From: Lycocorax pyrrhopterus obiensis
Lineage: Eukaryota; Chordata; Aves; Passeriformes; Paradisaeidae
Reading direction: 5' to 3'
Length of the DNA stretch: 64,000 nucleotides
Assembly (NCBI GenBank): GCA_014706295.1
Contig: JACSVZ010000004.1
Coordinates: forward strand, 90,176,547 to 90,240,546
The translations under genes were made by a program, and so were the position numbers. Of the stretch, positions 1-12,100 are shown piece after piece (within the stretch, counting starts at the first letter, position 1; each line of letters begins with the position of its first letter). The notes under the pieces are model-generated. The model did no database searches, was not told where the DNA came from, and saw only the letters and a program-made list of their open reading frames with translations.

Positions 1-2757
1 AAGGGATGAATGAAAAACAAAAGATGCAAAAATAAACTCCTAAACATATATTTAAAGAAGATAAAAAAGCCAAAGCTTAGGTGATAGTGCATCCTAGAGG
101 ATACAAGCATTTTAAAAAGTCATAAAAGATGATCCAAACAAATGGAAAATGTGAGCAAACTGGGAGGAAAAAACCCAATTTAAACAGTGGTGAGGCATTC
201 AAAGGACAAAATAACAGACTTGTAAGGAGAGTTTTTGGTTTGAAACAAACTGGCACGCTGCTTGAAGCAAATGCAAGCAGGGAGAAGAAACCTGATTGTT
301 ACATTTATTTTTCTCTGAACCTGCAAAGCAGAAGAAGGAACATGGAAAAGAAGGGAAAGGACAGGGAAATGCAGTGAAAGAACATGGCAAAGAAGTGAAA
401 AGAGAACCACTCATCCACTAGTGTTTCTCTCTTTCTCTTCCAAATAGGCCCTTGCTACTTTTCCAAAATCAAGGTGTTCCCTCTTATTTTTTGTCCCCCT
501 ACAACCTTCCCTATGTGTTATTTGAAAAGATCAAAGAGTAAAAACAAAACAAAAATAATCAACACCCTCCCCCCCCAAAAATACACACTTGCATAAATCT
601 TGAAACTTTCCTCACAGCTCTCCAGTCTATTCAAAGTGCTCACCCCCACGATTCACAGTATTTCTTTTTCCTGCCCTGCTGACAAGCAGCAGTTACACAG
701 GGAAGTGCTCTAGGGAAGCTCTGGGTTGTGCCAGGTAGCAAAAGGTTCACTCATGCCCCTATGCAGACTCCTTAGGAGTCAACAAAAACCACAGAGTGGG
801 AAATAGCATGGATCAAAAGGAAACAATCTATTAATACCACCACAGCAGCATGTCAAAATCAAGCTTCTAATTGTGTGATATAGGCCAGAAATGAATTTAG
901 GTTGATCTGATGAACAACATAGTAGGACAATGAGCCATTATAAGAATCTTGGGAGGGTGGGGATTAATTTTTTTTCTGGCAGTACCTCCAGGAGAACAGA
1001 TGGGTATAATAAAGCAAATATTTTCTGAGATTCTCTGAGACAGTGTAGCACAATTAGAATTTATGCCAAAATATGATATGGAGAAAGAAAAGAATGAGGA
1101 AAATGAGGATATCTAAGTGTCCCAGAGAAATTTATATCCTGATTTCTGTTTTTTACAATACAAGAATTAGGGAGTTCCTGATGACGTGCAGACAGCATCA
1201 CATGGTATGTGATAATGTAAGATTCGGTATCCTTTTTCTGTCCCTCATGATGTCCCTTTCTCTGGTCAACTATTTTTTCTTCAGCTCACTGTTCTTCCTT
1301 CTGTTTAAAAAATTTTCCTTAGCCAAGCAAAAGTGCCGGTGACTGTGAATTTGTACTACAAAAGCAGCTATTAGAAACAACCCGAAATAGGAACAATATT
1401 TCTAGATCTTTATTTGGCCGATAGTACTATGTGGTTTGCCTGCTTGTTCTTAGCACAGAGAATAAAAAAATACACCTTCTGTAATCTGTTTGCTATCTGT
1501 TCTCTCTTCATGCTGCATGGTCCTATTGTTTGGTGTTCTAGGAAGCATGATAGTATTCCTGTGACAAATTGAATTTTGTGGAATACTACTCTAGTTCAAC
1601 TACTTTTTCTTCCTTTTCCTAGTCTAGTGGAAATCTTTCACCGTCTTTATGACACAAAGAGTTCCTGAAACACTGGGATTTATTTTATTCTCTCTTAAAG
1701 GAAAAGCAAAGAAGGGATTTTAAATGTTAGAATGGATACCTTACTCTGGAGTTCACATTTCCAACTCTTTACTGTCCTTTTTAAAAGTTTAAAAGACTTT
1801 CAGCACTGACTATTTACCATGAACTAACTAAGCTTCATTCACCACAAATTAATTCTCACTCAAATAAATGTTACTTTACATCTCATCAGTGTCCTAGTGA
1901 CACTCAGGCAAACATTAGGGCAAAGTGCTGCTGTAGAAAGTCAAATATCACTACCAAGGCTTTCAAGAGTTCCACTGATATTCAGTGATGCAATTTAACA
2001 TATTTTGCTCTTATTCATAAAAACAGTAGAATTATACTAAGTAGAAATATACTGTATTTTCATGTCCCTGCATGAAAACCTGCCCACTATATGGCTCTTG
2101 GTTGGTTTCTCTCTCTCATCAATTAACTCTTTTCTCTCAACTGTAAAACCTAAATAGTTTAGGCAACATGTAAGCCTCTATGCAATAGCACATTGGTTAA
2201 TGCAACAGTGGGAAATTTAAAATATTCATTTAAAACTGTTATATGGGAGCTATTCACCATTAGCTGTAATTTCAAATGAAACAACTATTACTGCCTTATT
2301 TTACATTGCTCTTAGACATACTATTGCAATTACGTGTTCCATTTCAGTGAAATAAAAAATAGCACAAGCAGGCCAAAAACAATCACTTTACCTGTCTTAA
2401 ATGCAGGACTCCACAAACAATTTTCACTTTTTTTTTTTATTTCCCAAATGCCACACAGACTGCAGTGCCAGTTCAAAGTAACTCTTACTGGTATTCCATG
2501 GAGAGACTACCTTTTATTTTGTGTTCACACCGCACCACACAGCTGGGTGCTGCTCAGTCACTCAGGCACATGATTGATAATTCTATGATTATACAGATTA
2601 ATAGTAGGAACATGATTATCTACTAAATGTAGAAATAATGGTTTGAAAGAACCTGAGAACTTTATAAAGTACTCTTAAAGCATTGATTTCCTGGGTCAGT
2701 CTAATTTTGAAGAACATTCTATACAGGGCAACAAGTATAGTATAAAATATTAAAGGT
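1..2757. other. AT-rich noncoding DNA, no gene recognised
   Basis: This stretch has no open frame longer than about 90 codons and no recognisable domain, splice-bounded exon, CpG-rich promoter or repeat family. Short homopolymer runs (a C run near 568-575 and T/A runs) are the only low-complexity features. Overlapping open frames on both strands at 129-414 come from a purine-rich plus strand and are not convincing genes. Distal enhancers cannot be excluded. Confidence 0.6.
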
Positions 2758-3575
2758 TGTGGGGGTTATAAGGTGGTCGGAGGTAGCTGCTGTGTACCCC
2801 AAATTGTCTCTTGGAGAGGGACAATTCAGGTGCGGACTGGGCCGCTAGCAGACCATCCTTTCTGCCCTGCGCTGCTGAGGCGCTGATGGCACACACCCCA
2901 CGCCTGAACCGGACAGCTCAAATATTACCAGAGACAAGGAGCCAAGGAGGGCCCTCCGCTAGCCCATGTTCCACGAACAGCTTTAATCATCCACAGAGGT
3001 AAGCAGGTGAAGAGATTGAGAGACCACCAGGTCCCTCCTTACATAGTCTCATCTGAGGGCCTGGGGGCGGTACAGAGGCGAGGCCAGGGAAGGGAGCCAG
3101 TGAGCAGGGGAAGGGGCAGGGCAGGGGACCCGGTAAGGGAGCAGCCGCAAAGGCTGCTGGCAGAGGTAGTTTTCCTTATACAGAGTCTGGGAGTAAGGTT
3201 ACATTCCAACCACAAGGACTTGTGGGAGAGGCTTTTCCTTTACTGAGGTAAGAGGGTATTTTTCAAATGCCTGAGTTTTTCCACCAGCCGGCCTCAGCCA
3301 CTTTAGAGCTCCCTGGCTCACCAGCTGGCCCAGTGGCCGCAACAGTATGGTTTCCAGCCCTCATCCTTGGTTTTTGGATGGCAGAGGGACTGAAAGCAGT
3401 AAAGATTCCCCTTCACAGTACTACTGAAGGGGAACGGTCACCAAGGAACTCAGAGTCAAAGAAACGTTCACACCTGTGAGAATTAAGCTGTCAATTACTG
3501 GCATGATTCATGAACCAGGAGAGTCGTAAGCACCAAAACCCACTCCAGCAAAAGATGACTCAGATGACTTGATCA
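2758..3575 (-). mobile_element. Solo LTR of an endogenous retrovirus (ERV1-like by duplication length)
   Basis: A GC- and CpG-richer block stands out from AT-rich flanks. On the minus strand it starts with TG at 3575 and ends with CA at 2758, and AGGT occurs directly outside both ends (2754-2757 and 3576-3579), consistent with a 4-bp target-site duplication. A TATA-like TATAAGG (minus strand, about 3175-3181) and a polyadenylation-like ATTAAAG (minus, 2981-2987) lie in LTR order, giving about 400 bp of U3 and about 200 bp of U5. An alternative outer end at 3214 (complementary ends TGTGG.../...CCACA) would leave almost no U3, so I prefer 3575. No internal retroviral region adjoins it. The ERV1 label rests only on the 4-bp duplication and is an inference. 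The short open frames inside it are not genes. Confidence 0.6.
3406..3434. repeat. Perfect 10-bp inverted repeat with 9-nt loop
   Basis: TTCCCCTTCA (3406-3415) is followed by a 9-base spacer and its exact reverse complement TGAAGGGGAA (3425-3434). It lies in the inferred U3 part of the 2758-3575 LTR. It may be a protein-binding dyad of the LTR enhancer or simple chance; the stem is too short for a microRNA precursor. Confidence 0.8.
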
Positions 3576-4551
3576 AGGTAATCGTTTCTTAAACTGTTTT
3601 TCTTTTTCAGTTTTTTTGGTACCTCTTCATTGATATTCCTTATATAGCTCACAAGTGATTTCATCTTATAAAAATTAAACTCAGTCTGGGAAGCTATTGT
3701 TCCGTCTCTCTGGGGAGAGTATGCTTATCATTCTAATAAATAGTACACTGCATTCATATTTAAAAAAGCACTTTAAAGAAAGCTACTTTAAAGACTGTTA
3801 TGAATTTCATGTGGATAAATCTGAGTGGTGCTCCATTGGCTCCTGACGTGTACATTAGCTGACGGTCCCTACAGTAGATGATGTGGGCTTTACAGTTTTC
3901 CTTGCAAATTCTTGTAATAAGTTAAAATTTAGTTTACCTATAATCACACAGCAGCTGTATATCATTCTGTGCTGAGATATATGGGTATTATTAGTGTTCA
4001 CTAGTTCAAATAGAGAACATCCCTCATTATGATAAAGCAGGGGACACACTTCAGAAATAGCTCAATTTTTTTTCATGGTTCTATCTTCTAACTAGTCTTT
4101 TAAGAAAATGAAGAACAGAAATCAAAAGATGAATGGTCCCTAGAATCCTCGCCATGTGAAAACCCTTAACAAAATCATTTTGGGAAAAGAACTATAATTC
4201 AATGGAACTCAAACTTTAAAAGTGCAAATAAAGCACAAAATTAGCTTCACTTTGAAATAATAAAAATTAATACTGTGGTGTGTACAGTTAAATAGTGATA
4301 AAATGACAGTTCTGACCCTGAATTACCACTCTTAATCTTCAAAATATTTAAACATATCTTTTTATAAATACTTGTTAGGTTTTATAAACTTTTGTTTATG
4401 AATATAAATTGCATCCCCCTGAATAGGGATAAAACTAAGATCCTTTGAATAGCCTTTCAGAGACTTAGAGTATCAGGCAGTGAAAAGTTGCCTGATTTAT
4501 ATGAACTGACATTTTCAAAAACACTGGAATGCATTTATTGTTTTAGCTAAT
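3576..4551. other. AT-rich spacer between two LTRs
   Basis: About 1 kb of AT-rich DNA separates two LTRs of different families and opposite orientation. It contains no retroviral gag/pol/env-like reading frame, so the two LTRs are not the ends of one provirus. No gene is visible. Confidence 0.6.
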
Positions 4552-5750
4552 TGTAGTAGGTTGATCCTAAATCGACAGGCAGCTTTTCAGACCAATCACG
4601 CTTCTCTCAATTTTACGTATTTAAACCCCGTGGAAGGCGGGATTTTGGGAGGTTTTTTCCATTCCGGCTGGGTGCAGGGATGGGAGAGGGGGAGGGGTGG
4701 GCCCCCGTGGCCCGGCCCGCGGGGCTGGGGACGGGCGCCCCTGCCTCTGCCTCTCTGCCTCCTGCCCCTTTTCCCAGCGCTGCAGCACGGACTCTGGATT
4801 GTCGGGAGGGGAACCATTCCCTGAGCCGCGGGTGGCTATGGCTGGCCACAGGGCTGAGGTCATCCCATGCGGTGTCCTGAGGAAGAGGGAGCCGACGGAG
4901 CCTCCAGTGCAGCCAGCAAACTTTGCGACGAACAGAGGAAGACACCACTTTTCCACATTGTGCACCCGGCAGCGCAGAGGGAGCAAAGGGAGGCTCTCTC
5001 TCCACCATGGAGCCCAGTAACACCCTGCAACATGGCAGCTTTCAGAGCCAGAGGGAAAGAGAAAGCGAGATCACGTGGGACGAAGCTACAAGGGCGGCGC
5101 TGCGTGGTCCCGCACGGAGCTTAAAACTCTCCTTTCCTCGCCGTGGTATGAACTGTAATATTGCAAACTGTTTGTCTCTTTAATCCATGTTAAAGTACAT
5201 GGGGGATGGACATTTTTTTCGAGTGGCTTGGAAAAAGGTTAAAGAGTGCTGATGCCAGGCTATATATATAAAGCAGGGAGAGGCTTTTAAAGCCTGGTGG
5301 CAAGGAAAAAGCCATGTGGAAATGTTCAAGCCAAAAAAGAAAATGATTCATCCTTAAACAAGTAATAACCCCATGTAAGGGCCTGTGATTTACAGTTAAA
5401 GGAGCTGTGAGAGGGCTCATGAAAAAGAGATGTGTTACACCTTAGCAGAGGTTGTTTAATTCTAAGCAAACCTGCAAATGGTGGCAGTTTGTAAAACCAT
5501 GTAGAGCAGGAGGGAAAACCCTTTTTCCCATTCCTAGAACTGTGATACTGATTGGGAGAGGGGAAAAGTGGGGGAGAGAAAGAGTTCTGAAAGTTTGTTC
5601 TGTTGTAGCCTTCTTCACTTCATCTAAGTCTGTCAGTAAACCTCTTTATATTCTGTCAAGTTGTGTGCCTGCTTTGCTTTTTCTCCTACTGCTTATCTCA
5701 CGGAAAAGACATCAGGACAGTAATGTATAATTTGGCTTACAACCACTACG
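4552..5750 (+). mobile_element. Solo LTR of about 1.2 kb (ERVL-like)
   Basis: The block starts TGTAGTAGGTTG and ends CAACCACTACG, near-perfect inverted termini with a decayed terminal CA. CTAAT lies directly outside both ends (4547-4551 and 5751-5755), a 5-bp target-site duplication; a matching G just before it would make six. Promoter signals are in the expected order: a CCAAT box (4592-4596), a TATA-like TATTTAAA (4618-4625), then a CpG-rich stretch of about 500 bp, and an AGTAAA polyadenylation-like signal (5635-5640) followed by a T-rich U5. The overlapping short open frames at about 4561-5183 on both strands are by-products of the GC-rich transcribed part and are not genes. The class assignment rests on duplication length and general resemblance to avian ERVL LTRs. 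Confidence 0.75.
4592..4625 (+). promoter_or_regulatory. CCAAT and TATA-like boxes of the 4.55-kb LTR
   Basis: CCAAT at 4592-4596 and TATTTAAA at 4618-4625 are about 20 bp apart, close to the left end of the LTR and upstream of its CpG-rich stretch. This is the usual layout of a polymerase II core promoter in a U3 region. Whether it is still active cannot be judged from sequence. Confidence 0.5.
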
Positions 5751-7156
5751 CTAATGTAAATTAATCCTGTGGCACAGTTGTGGACAGCTAGTTTTGATCA
5801 GGGTAAAACTCAGAGCATTCAATGATGAATTTTATCTTTCTGCAAGATTCTTTACTGTCTTATCAAATTTCAAAGAAAGGATATGACTTAAAACATTAAT
5901 TCTATTCAGTCTTTATAAAAACATGGACTTATTCAGATGTCCCTAGGTTTCATAAGTAGATGCTGATGACAAAGCACCTGTATTTAATTATTCATGTTCA
6001 GCTCCAGTCTGAAGTGCATGATCAACCTTTTTTCCTACTTATGAAATCCTTTTTGTTTCTCTTTTTTTCTACTTTTTTTTCTAAAGTTATTCTATCATGA
6101 TCTGAAACAAGATTCAACTTTGTGATGAATCCTAGTGGAGAGAGCAGCAGCAATGGAACTACAACATTCATGGTTCTTGAACTTCCTATAGTTTTAAGTT
6201 GCTGTTTGTATGTACATAATATTCCTTAATGCATTTTAATATATTATTACCTCTGTGTTTGTTCTCAAGCATCACATCAACACAATTTAAGAGCATATGA
6301 TGATGTGTTGGTAATCATCCCACTGCAAATAAAATATGTTCTCTTCTGCTCATACTACAATATATGCTTTCTTAGGGAGACTGTTCTGGATAACTCAGTT
6401 TAGTAATTTTTTGTAAGTCATGTTTGGGAGAATAAACGAACATATGTTCTGCCAAAACCATCAGCCAGTATCACAGTGATGTTTCAACATAAACTTTTGA
6501 CCTTTCTGAATATTATCCCTATAGCTACTTGTTGTATGGATACCACTGTCACCATCACCTGCCTAACAGCACTGCTATGAAAGTTGGTACATTCTGGGTA
6601 AAACTTTGAAACAAGGAGACAGCAAACTTCTAAAGTCTTCCCTGTTTATGAATCCTTGGCTAGCTGTAGCAGACCTTGAAAGTAAAATCAGAAAGCACAC
6701 AGAAAAACAACGACTTCCCTTTTTTTGTTAGTGTGGCATCTTTCTCCTCCCTGATAACAGAAGTATGCCCAGAGAAAAAAACAGCATGAAGTGCAGAACT
6801 TTATAGAAATAACTAGTTTTGAATCCAAATTCAAGGCCTGAAGACGGACACGGGGAGTGCTACATGAGCATTAGAAGGAGCAGGAATTACTCTAATGTAA
6901 ACTGGAGAAAGCAGGGTAGGTGGGGCAGTCTGGATGATTGGGTTTCCATATTATTTCTATACTTGCAGACAGAAATGGATGGATAGAACTCTGTTGATAC
7001 GGATTTCTGGTACTATCTTTTCCTCAAAGATTATAGGAGGCATTCTTCAGTTCATCATATTTAAAGAATCACTTCAAACTAAAATGCATAGAAATTATGA
7101 GGGCAGGTTTCCAACCCTTGAAATCATAGCAAAAAACATGTGCATATGTATGTACA

Positions 7157-7157
7157 T

Positions 7158-7188
<31 letters not shown>
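7157..7188. repeat. (TTTA)8 microsatellite
   Basis: Eight perfect tandem copies of TTTA are followed by AA. It is likely length-polymorphic between individuals. Confidence 0.95.
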
Positions 7189-7189
<1 letters not shown>

Positions 7190-8406
7190 AGAAAATAAAC
7201 CCCTCCTAATTTCAAAGTGTTTATATCAATGATGTCCCAAAGCAATTAATTCTGTTTTAAATTCTTAACATTGGAGGAGACATTACTAAATAGGAGATAA
7301 CTACTATTGGTTTGAGAGGAGTTGTTTGATAAAATTAACCCTCAGGGTACATAATTAATGAGAACTGAGCATCTTTCTCAGAAGTCAATGACTCAATGAA
7401 TTTGTAAGCTATTCTTCTGGCAAAAGAACCACTGCCTTTCCAGAACCTAAATATACTACTATATATCAATGCCGTCTATAAGCCTAGTTAACACTAAAAT
7501 ATTTGTAGGTTACTTTAAGTCTATTAGGACTTTCTGATTATTTAGATAGTTAAGATTTTTTTTTTTTTAATATCAAAGCTATTGTTTTTATAAATATCAC
7601 ACTGAGAGAATCCAGTCCCACAAAGCATTTAACATCTCTCACTGTAATTAAAGCAAATCAGAATTGAGGCTCATGAGACCTCTGAGGACTGGGCACAAAC
7701 ACCAGCAAGAGAACTTTTTCCCCCACTTGCCATCTAAATTCATTGCAAACAAGATTCTCTTCTCTTGAGAGGACAGTTTCTAATTTAAAACCTGATTATC
7801 ATCTCATTAATTTTAGCTGGTAACTTAGCCTTACAAAAATTCTTATATAGTTCTTTATATTTTTTGTAGAAGGAAGAGGATAAAGGAAACTATATTAAAT
7901 TGGGAATTAGGGTTCATCATTGTCATTTGTAACAGTGCGTTTAGTTTTCACATTTTCCCTTTTTTGCTGTCTTTTACAGTCTTCCTCTGTACCTATCTTT
8001 TCTGAGTGCAGTTTCTAAAGGGGAAATGTTTTCATCTCTGTAAATAATATAAACATACACACATATATAAATATATACACATTCATACAAATAAACAATG
8101 TCAGTGTGTGAATTCCTACAATTTCATCCACCCTTCCTGACTTCATCCTTCAAATTTACACTTCTCATCAGATTGTATGTTAGGCAATGAATTATTTTCT
8201 TCCTTATTATAGTCTCATTTTCTGCTACCACTACTAGGAAAATAATCTGAATTCAGTGGTATGTATGTATGTATTTTTTGCTCAATACTGTTACCCAATA
8301 GTCCTAGTTTTTTGTGAAGGCTTTAAAAAAAATCTCTGGAAGTGTGGCATTATTTAAAGTCCCAAATTAGAAGGGAAAAGACAGCAGAACAAAAGGCATA
8401 TTTGGC

Positions 8407-8463
8407 TAGATTTAAGAAATATTTAATATATTTCTTAATATATTAAATATAGATTTAAGAAAT
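8407..8463. repeat. AT-rich direct repeats flanking an inverted repeat
   Basis: TAGATTTAAGAAAT occurs at 8407-8420 and again at 8450-8463. Between and overlapping these copies, ATATTTAATATA (8419-8430) pairs with TATATTAAATAT (8439-8450) across an 8-base loop. Confidence 0.85.
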
Positions 8464-8899
8464 TAGAAAAGCCATCTCCTCTCTACAAGATTAATTGAGC
8501 AGGTGTCTCTTCAGTAGAGTAGATGTTTTTCAAAGAAAAACATCATCTTAGTAGAAGTGCAAAAATGCTGTTGTAGGGCAACTCAGTAGCTGATAAAGTC
8601 ATGCTTTGCTCCTGGACCTTCCCATGGGCTGCTGGCATCTGTTCCCTTTCTTGTAGCACCCAACAAGAACCCAAACCTGAGCATTACCTTTGCTTTTGCT
8701 TGTACAGAGATAGGCAATGTAAGAATTCAACTATGACAAAGGGTAAAATCATACTACCTTCAGCTTTGCAGTCAGGGTCATCTTTCCCTGGAATGGAGGG
8801 AATGGGTGTGCTATGAGAAAACTCTGCAAGTCTGTAGCTTCTCAAAGCACAGCTGAGGGAGGTCACGTTGCTCAGCTCAGAGACGTATCCTGTCCCATC

Positions 8900-9195
8900 T
8901 CAGATATCTTCAGAGACAGAGAATCCACCGCGTCTCTGGCCAACCTGTGACAGAGTTTGGCCAATCTCATAATGAAAAAGCCTCTCCTACTCTATGTCTA
9001 AGCTTTGTTTGCTGCCTCTTCTCCTGTCACCATGCAACACTGGAAAGAGTCTGTTTTCACTGCCTCCCTCCTTGCATTGGGTAGTTCCAGGCAATATAGT
9101 AAGACTTTTTTCTTCAGACTGAGCAAACCCAGGTCTCGCAACCTCTCCTATGTGCCCCAGCCTGATTGCTGTTGGATGTCCTGGAACAAGCCAAC
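8900..9195 (-). mobile_element. CR1 LINE fragment
   Basis: On the plus strand the order of motifs (a cagagaatccacc-type start, a region resembling 'cctcttctcctgtcaccatgcaac', then 'agactgagcaaacccagg' and 'cctctcctatgtg') matches the reverse complement of the CR1 3' region, recalled from avian genomes. The 3' octamer is missing, so both ends are truncated or decayed. Open frames overlapping it (8987-9223 minus and 9005-9199 plus) are incidental. Ends are approximate. Confidence 0.75.
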
Positions 9196-12100
9196 ATGAT
9201 AGAGGTGTCTTTGCCCCCACCATCTGTGTGTCTCACATACTCTGGCACAACTACAGACTCTGAGGTTAAAATCCTCTCACTAACAGTTTGCCTCAGGAGA
9301 GAGGACCAAATACAGAGAAACTCAGGAAACTTAAATTCCTTTTCCAGTAGATTCTATGCTATAATCTATGTTGCCATTGCTGCGCAGAATTTCTTCCTTG
9401 TGCATGCCAGGGTCTCTTTGTTAGCGCATAGTAAGTTTTGTAATGTTATTACCCATAACAAAAACTTCTTTTCACATTTTTATCTAATTAATTACAAAGA
9501 AAACAAAAAGTATCAACTGAAAGTAAAGGAAAAAATTTATTTAACTTGTAATATCTGATTAGCAAAGCTTCAGGCTGTAATGTTCAGTTACAGATTTGCA
9601 ACTGATTCTGATTTCTGTCTTCTTGACTGCTATTGAGTATCTTATACTTTTATTAGCTACAGGAAAACAGATTTTTTACTTGCACCTTTATGTAAGAAGA
9701 GAAAAGTTACTTGGTATACTAAAAAGGTTGTATTTTACCATTTTAATAGTTAGAGAATTACATTTATAGATGGTCTGGAGCATGAATTAATTTAACAAAT
9801 TGTGAATGGTGTGATGGTAGCTTGAACATTTAATGGAGCAATTTGTATTTAAGAGGGAGCTGACGAAAATATCAGTGGCACAGAGGATTCCTTATCATGG
9901 TGTAGTGAATTAGATAATTTCCTTTCGTATCGCTTGTACCTAGCTTCCAGTGTTAAATATTACTTTTCATGCAGTGCTGCTGAAGCAAAAACCTTCTGGA
10001 GCCGAGACTAGGCCACAATCTCTCCTTTATGTGGGTTAACAAAAATTATTACTATTGAGTCCATCTGCTGTCTTATTTAACAGCTATTTGTTGCAGAGGG
10101 AACCCTGCTGGAATGGAAGAGACAGGTTAATGGGCAAAATCAAATGGCTCTTTACTGATCTGTCATCTGTGCCTGCTGAGTCCTGCTATTTCAGCTCACT
10201 AGCCATGTTGGAATAACCTCCACAGCTGATGCAGGGGAAAGGGAAAAAGCTGAGTGAGAGCAAAGGGAGATAAGGGCACACCAGCCAACACTGGCATATC
10301 ACACAATGGAAGCCAATTTCCCTTGTTTAAAAGAATGATGTGGAAAGTAGCGTGGATTGTATTATGGATCCAAGTAGTTGTTTGGGGGGCAAAAAGAGAT
10401 CCCTGCCTTGCCCTTAAAATCTTAACTCCTTTTAAGTGATGAATAAGTTGTTTTTTCTCTAAGTTGGTAGGCCTTTCAGAGCAATTAGCAGTATTTTTGT
10501 AATTATTTACAATAATATATCACACTGGGTGAGAAGCATTCATGACAGATCTCCGAAAAGGCTCCAGTTACTTCCAGTTTACCTTACAGAGAGGATTGTA
10601 AATAATCTCTTCTGATATCAGTTCTTTACATGTTAAAAATACGCCCTGAAATAAATACATGGCCCTAAAACAATATTACAAGACTAAATACCCTGTGTGT
10701 TCGTACAGGTTTGCACAGTAATTTGGAAAAATTAGTCTGACGTATTTTTGTTGGACGGGATGGAAATGTCAGTGCTGATCCTGATGATGCAGAGGGGTAA
10801 AGTGCTGATTAACCTGTTCTTTTGTTGTTAATTTCTATCTGGATTAAACTAGGCCCCTGAATATGCTCATTTAAATTGCAGGTGGCGTGTTGCTGTGTTG
10901 AAGAACATCTAGAGCAGAGTGGACATGAATGCAAGACACCCGCACAGAGCTGCAAGTTGACACTACAGTCACGTGGCCTTAAAAAGTCTGACCCCAAATC
11001 ACATCTTAGACTACATTGCTGTAGTGGATACAGTCTGAAATTGCCTGCAAATGTTGATTGCCCAAGCCATACTGCTTGTAAGACTGAGAGATTCAACTGG
11101 AGGTATAATTCTTAGTTTTCTGGCTTATTCCCAACTAGTTAAAAGGTTCAGGGTTTGTTTTTTTCAATTTTTTCTATATATTGTTTGTCCATCATATTCA
11201 TACGATGTATCAGCTTCTTCATGATCATGGTAGTGAAGTGCTTCATGATCTCTAATACATTTAACCTCAGACCATACCTGCAAAGCAGAACGTTATCTCC
11301 ATTCTCAAGGAAACTCCAAAGTGAAGGTTACATTTATAAATTACTATGGGGAGTGATACCAGTACAAAATTTTAACAGAACTGTCTTGAGACTCAGGTTA
11401 GTTGAACATCATTTGTTTCTTTTTCTCAAAAATGTTAAGCAATGGATAGGAAAAAAAAAAAAATTAAAAGAAAATTGCAATGGGTGGTAACAGATTTAAC
11501 AGATACTAGTATTTTCTTCTATTGATGGCTTATTGAATTATGTCCACTGTGATTTGCAAGGAAATAATTTGGAAGTGAACTTTTAAAAATGCTTTAATTT
11601 AGTATTTCAGTGACACTAGCATCTTGTAGATTGCTGGATCAAAATTTATATTCTGGGCATGTTAATTTGGAGATTGCTATCTAAAGGCTTACAATTAGGA
11701 AGTATTTTTTATTGTAGACAACCTGACAGACTTCCATTTAACTATGCATTATTACTGACCTCTTACTCAGAACAACTTTCACAATATACTACTGGGTTTT
11801 TTTAAACAGTGGCTTTCTAGCAGCACTGAAAATTTTCCAGAGTGTGTTCTGTCTGGCGTGTGGCCAATGGGTTTGTGAAGGTGTATTGCTGAAATAAACA
11901 CATGCAAATACTGGCTCTTAAAGGCATGATGACCTTTTACATAGGATTTCAGTAAATTAAAATTTTAAATCCCAAATCCATACAGCTATCTCTTCAGTAT
12001 TGTATGTACTTATAAATATTTCAAAACTAATATCAGAACAAAATCAGGTTGACCTGGAAATATGTTATGCATATATGAATGGGATTATAAATGTTATAAA

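Larger units (their letters stand above)
5756..8899. other. AT-rich noncoding DNA with simple repeats
   Basis: No coding exon or transposable-element family is recognised. Only low-complexity DNA stands out: an (ATTT) array near 7.16 kb, AT/CA-rich stretches near 8.05-8.10 kb and an AT-rich direct/inverted repeat cluster at 8407-8463. The 91-codon open frame ending at 7209 runs through the (ATTT) array and is not credible as a gene. Confidence 0.6.

Noticed and set aside
4561..5183. Cluster of overlapping open frames on both strands (up to 136 codons)
   Set aside because: All lie in the CpG-rich part of the 4552-5750 LTR. GC-rich DNA has few stop codons, and no frame shows a protein family.
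2754..5755. The two LTRs at 2758 and 4552 as the ends of one provirus
   Set aside because: They differ in sequence, orientation and duplication length, and the 1 kb between them has no retroviral reading frame.
9166..9558. 130-codon plus-strand open frame
   Set aside because: It starts inside a CR1 fragment and continues into unrelated AT-rich sequence; no domain.
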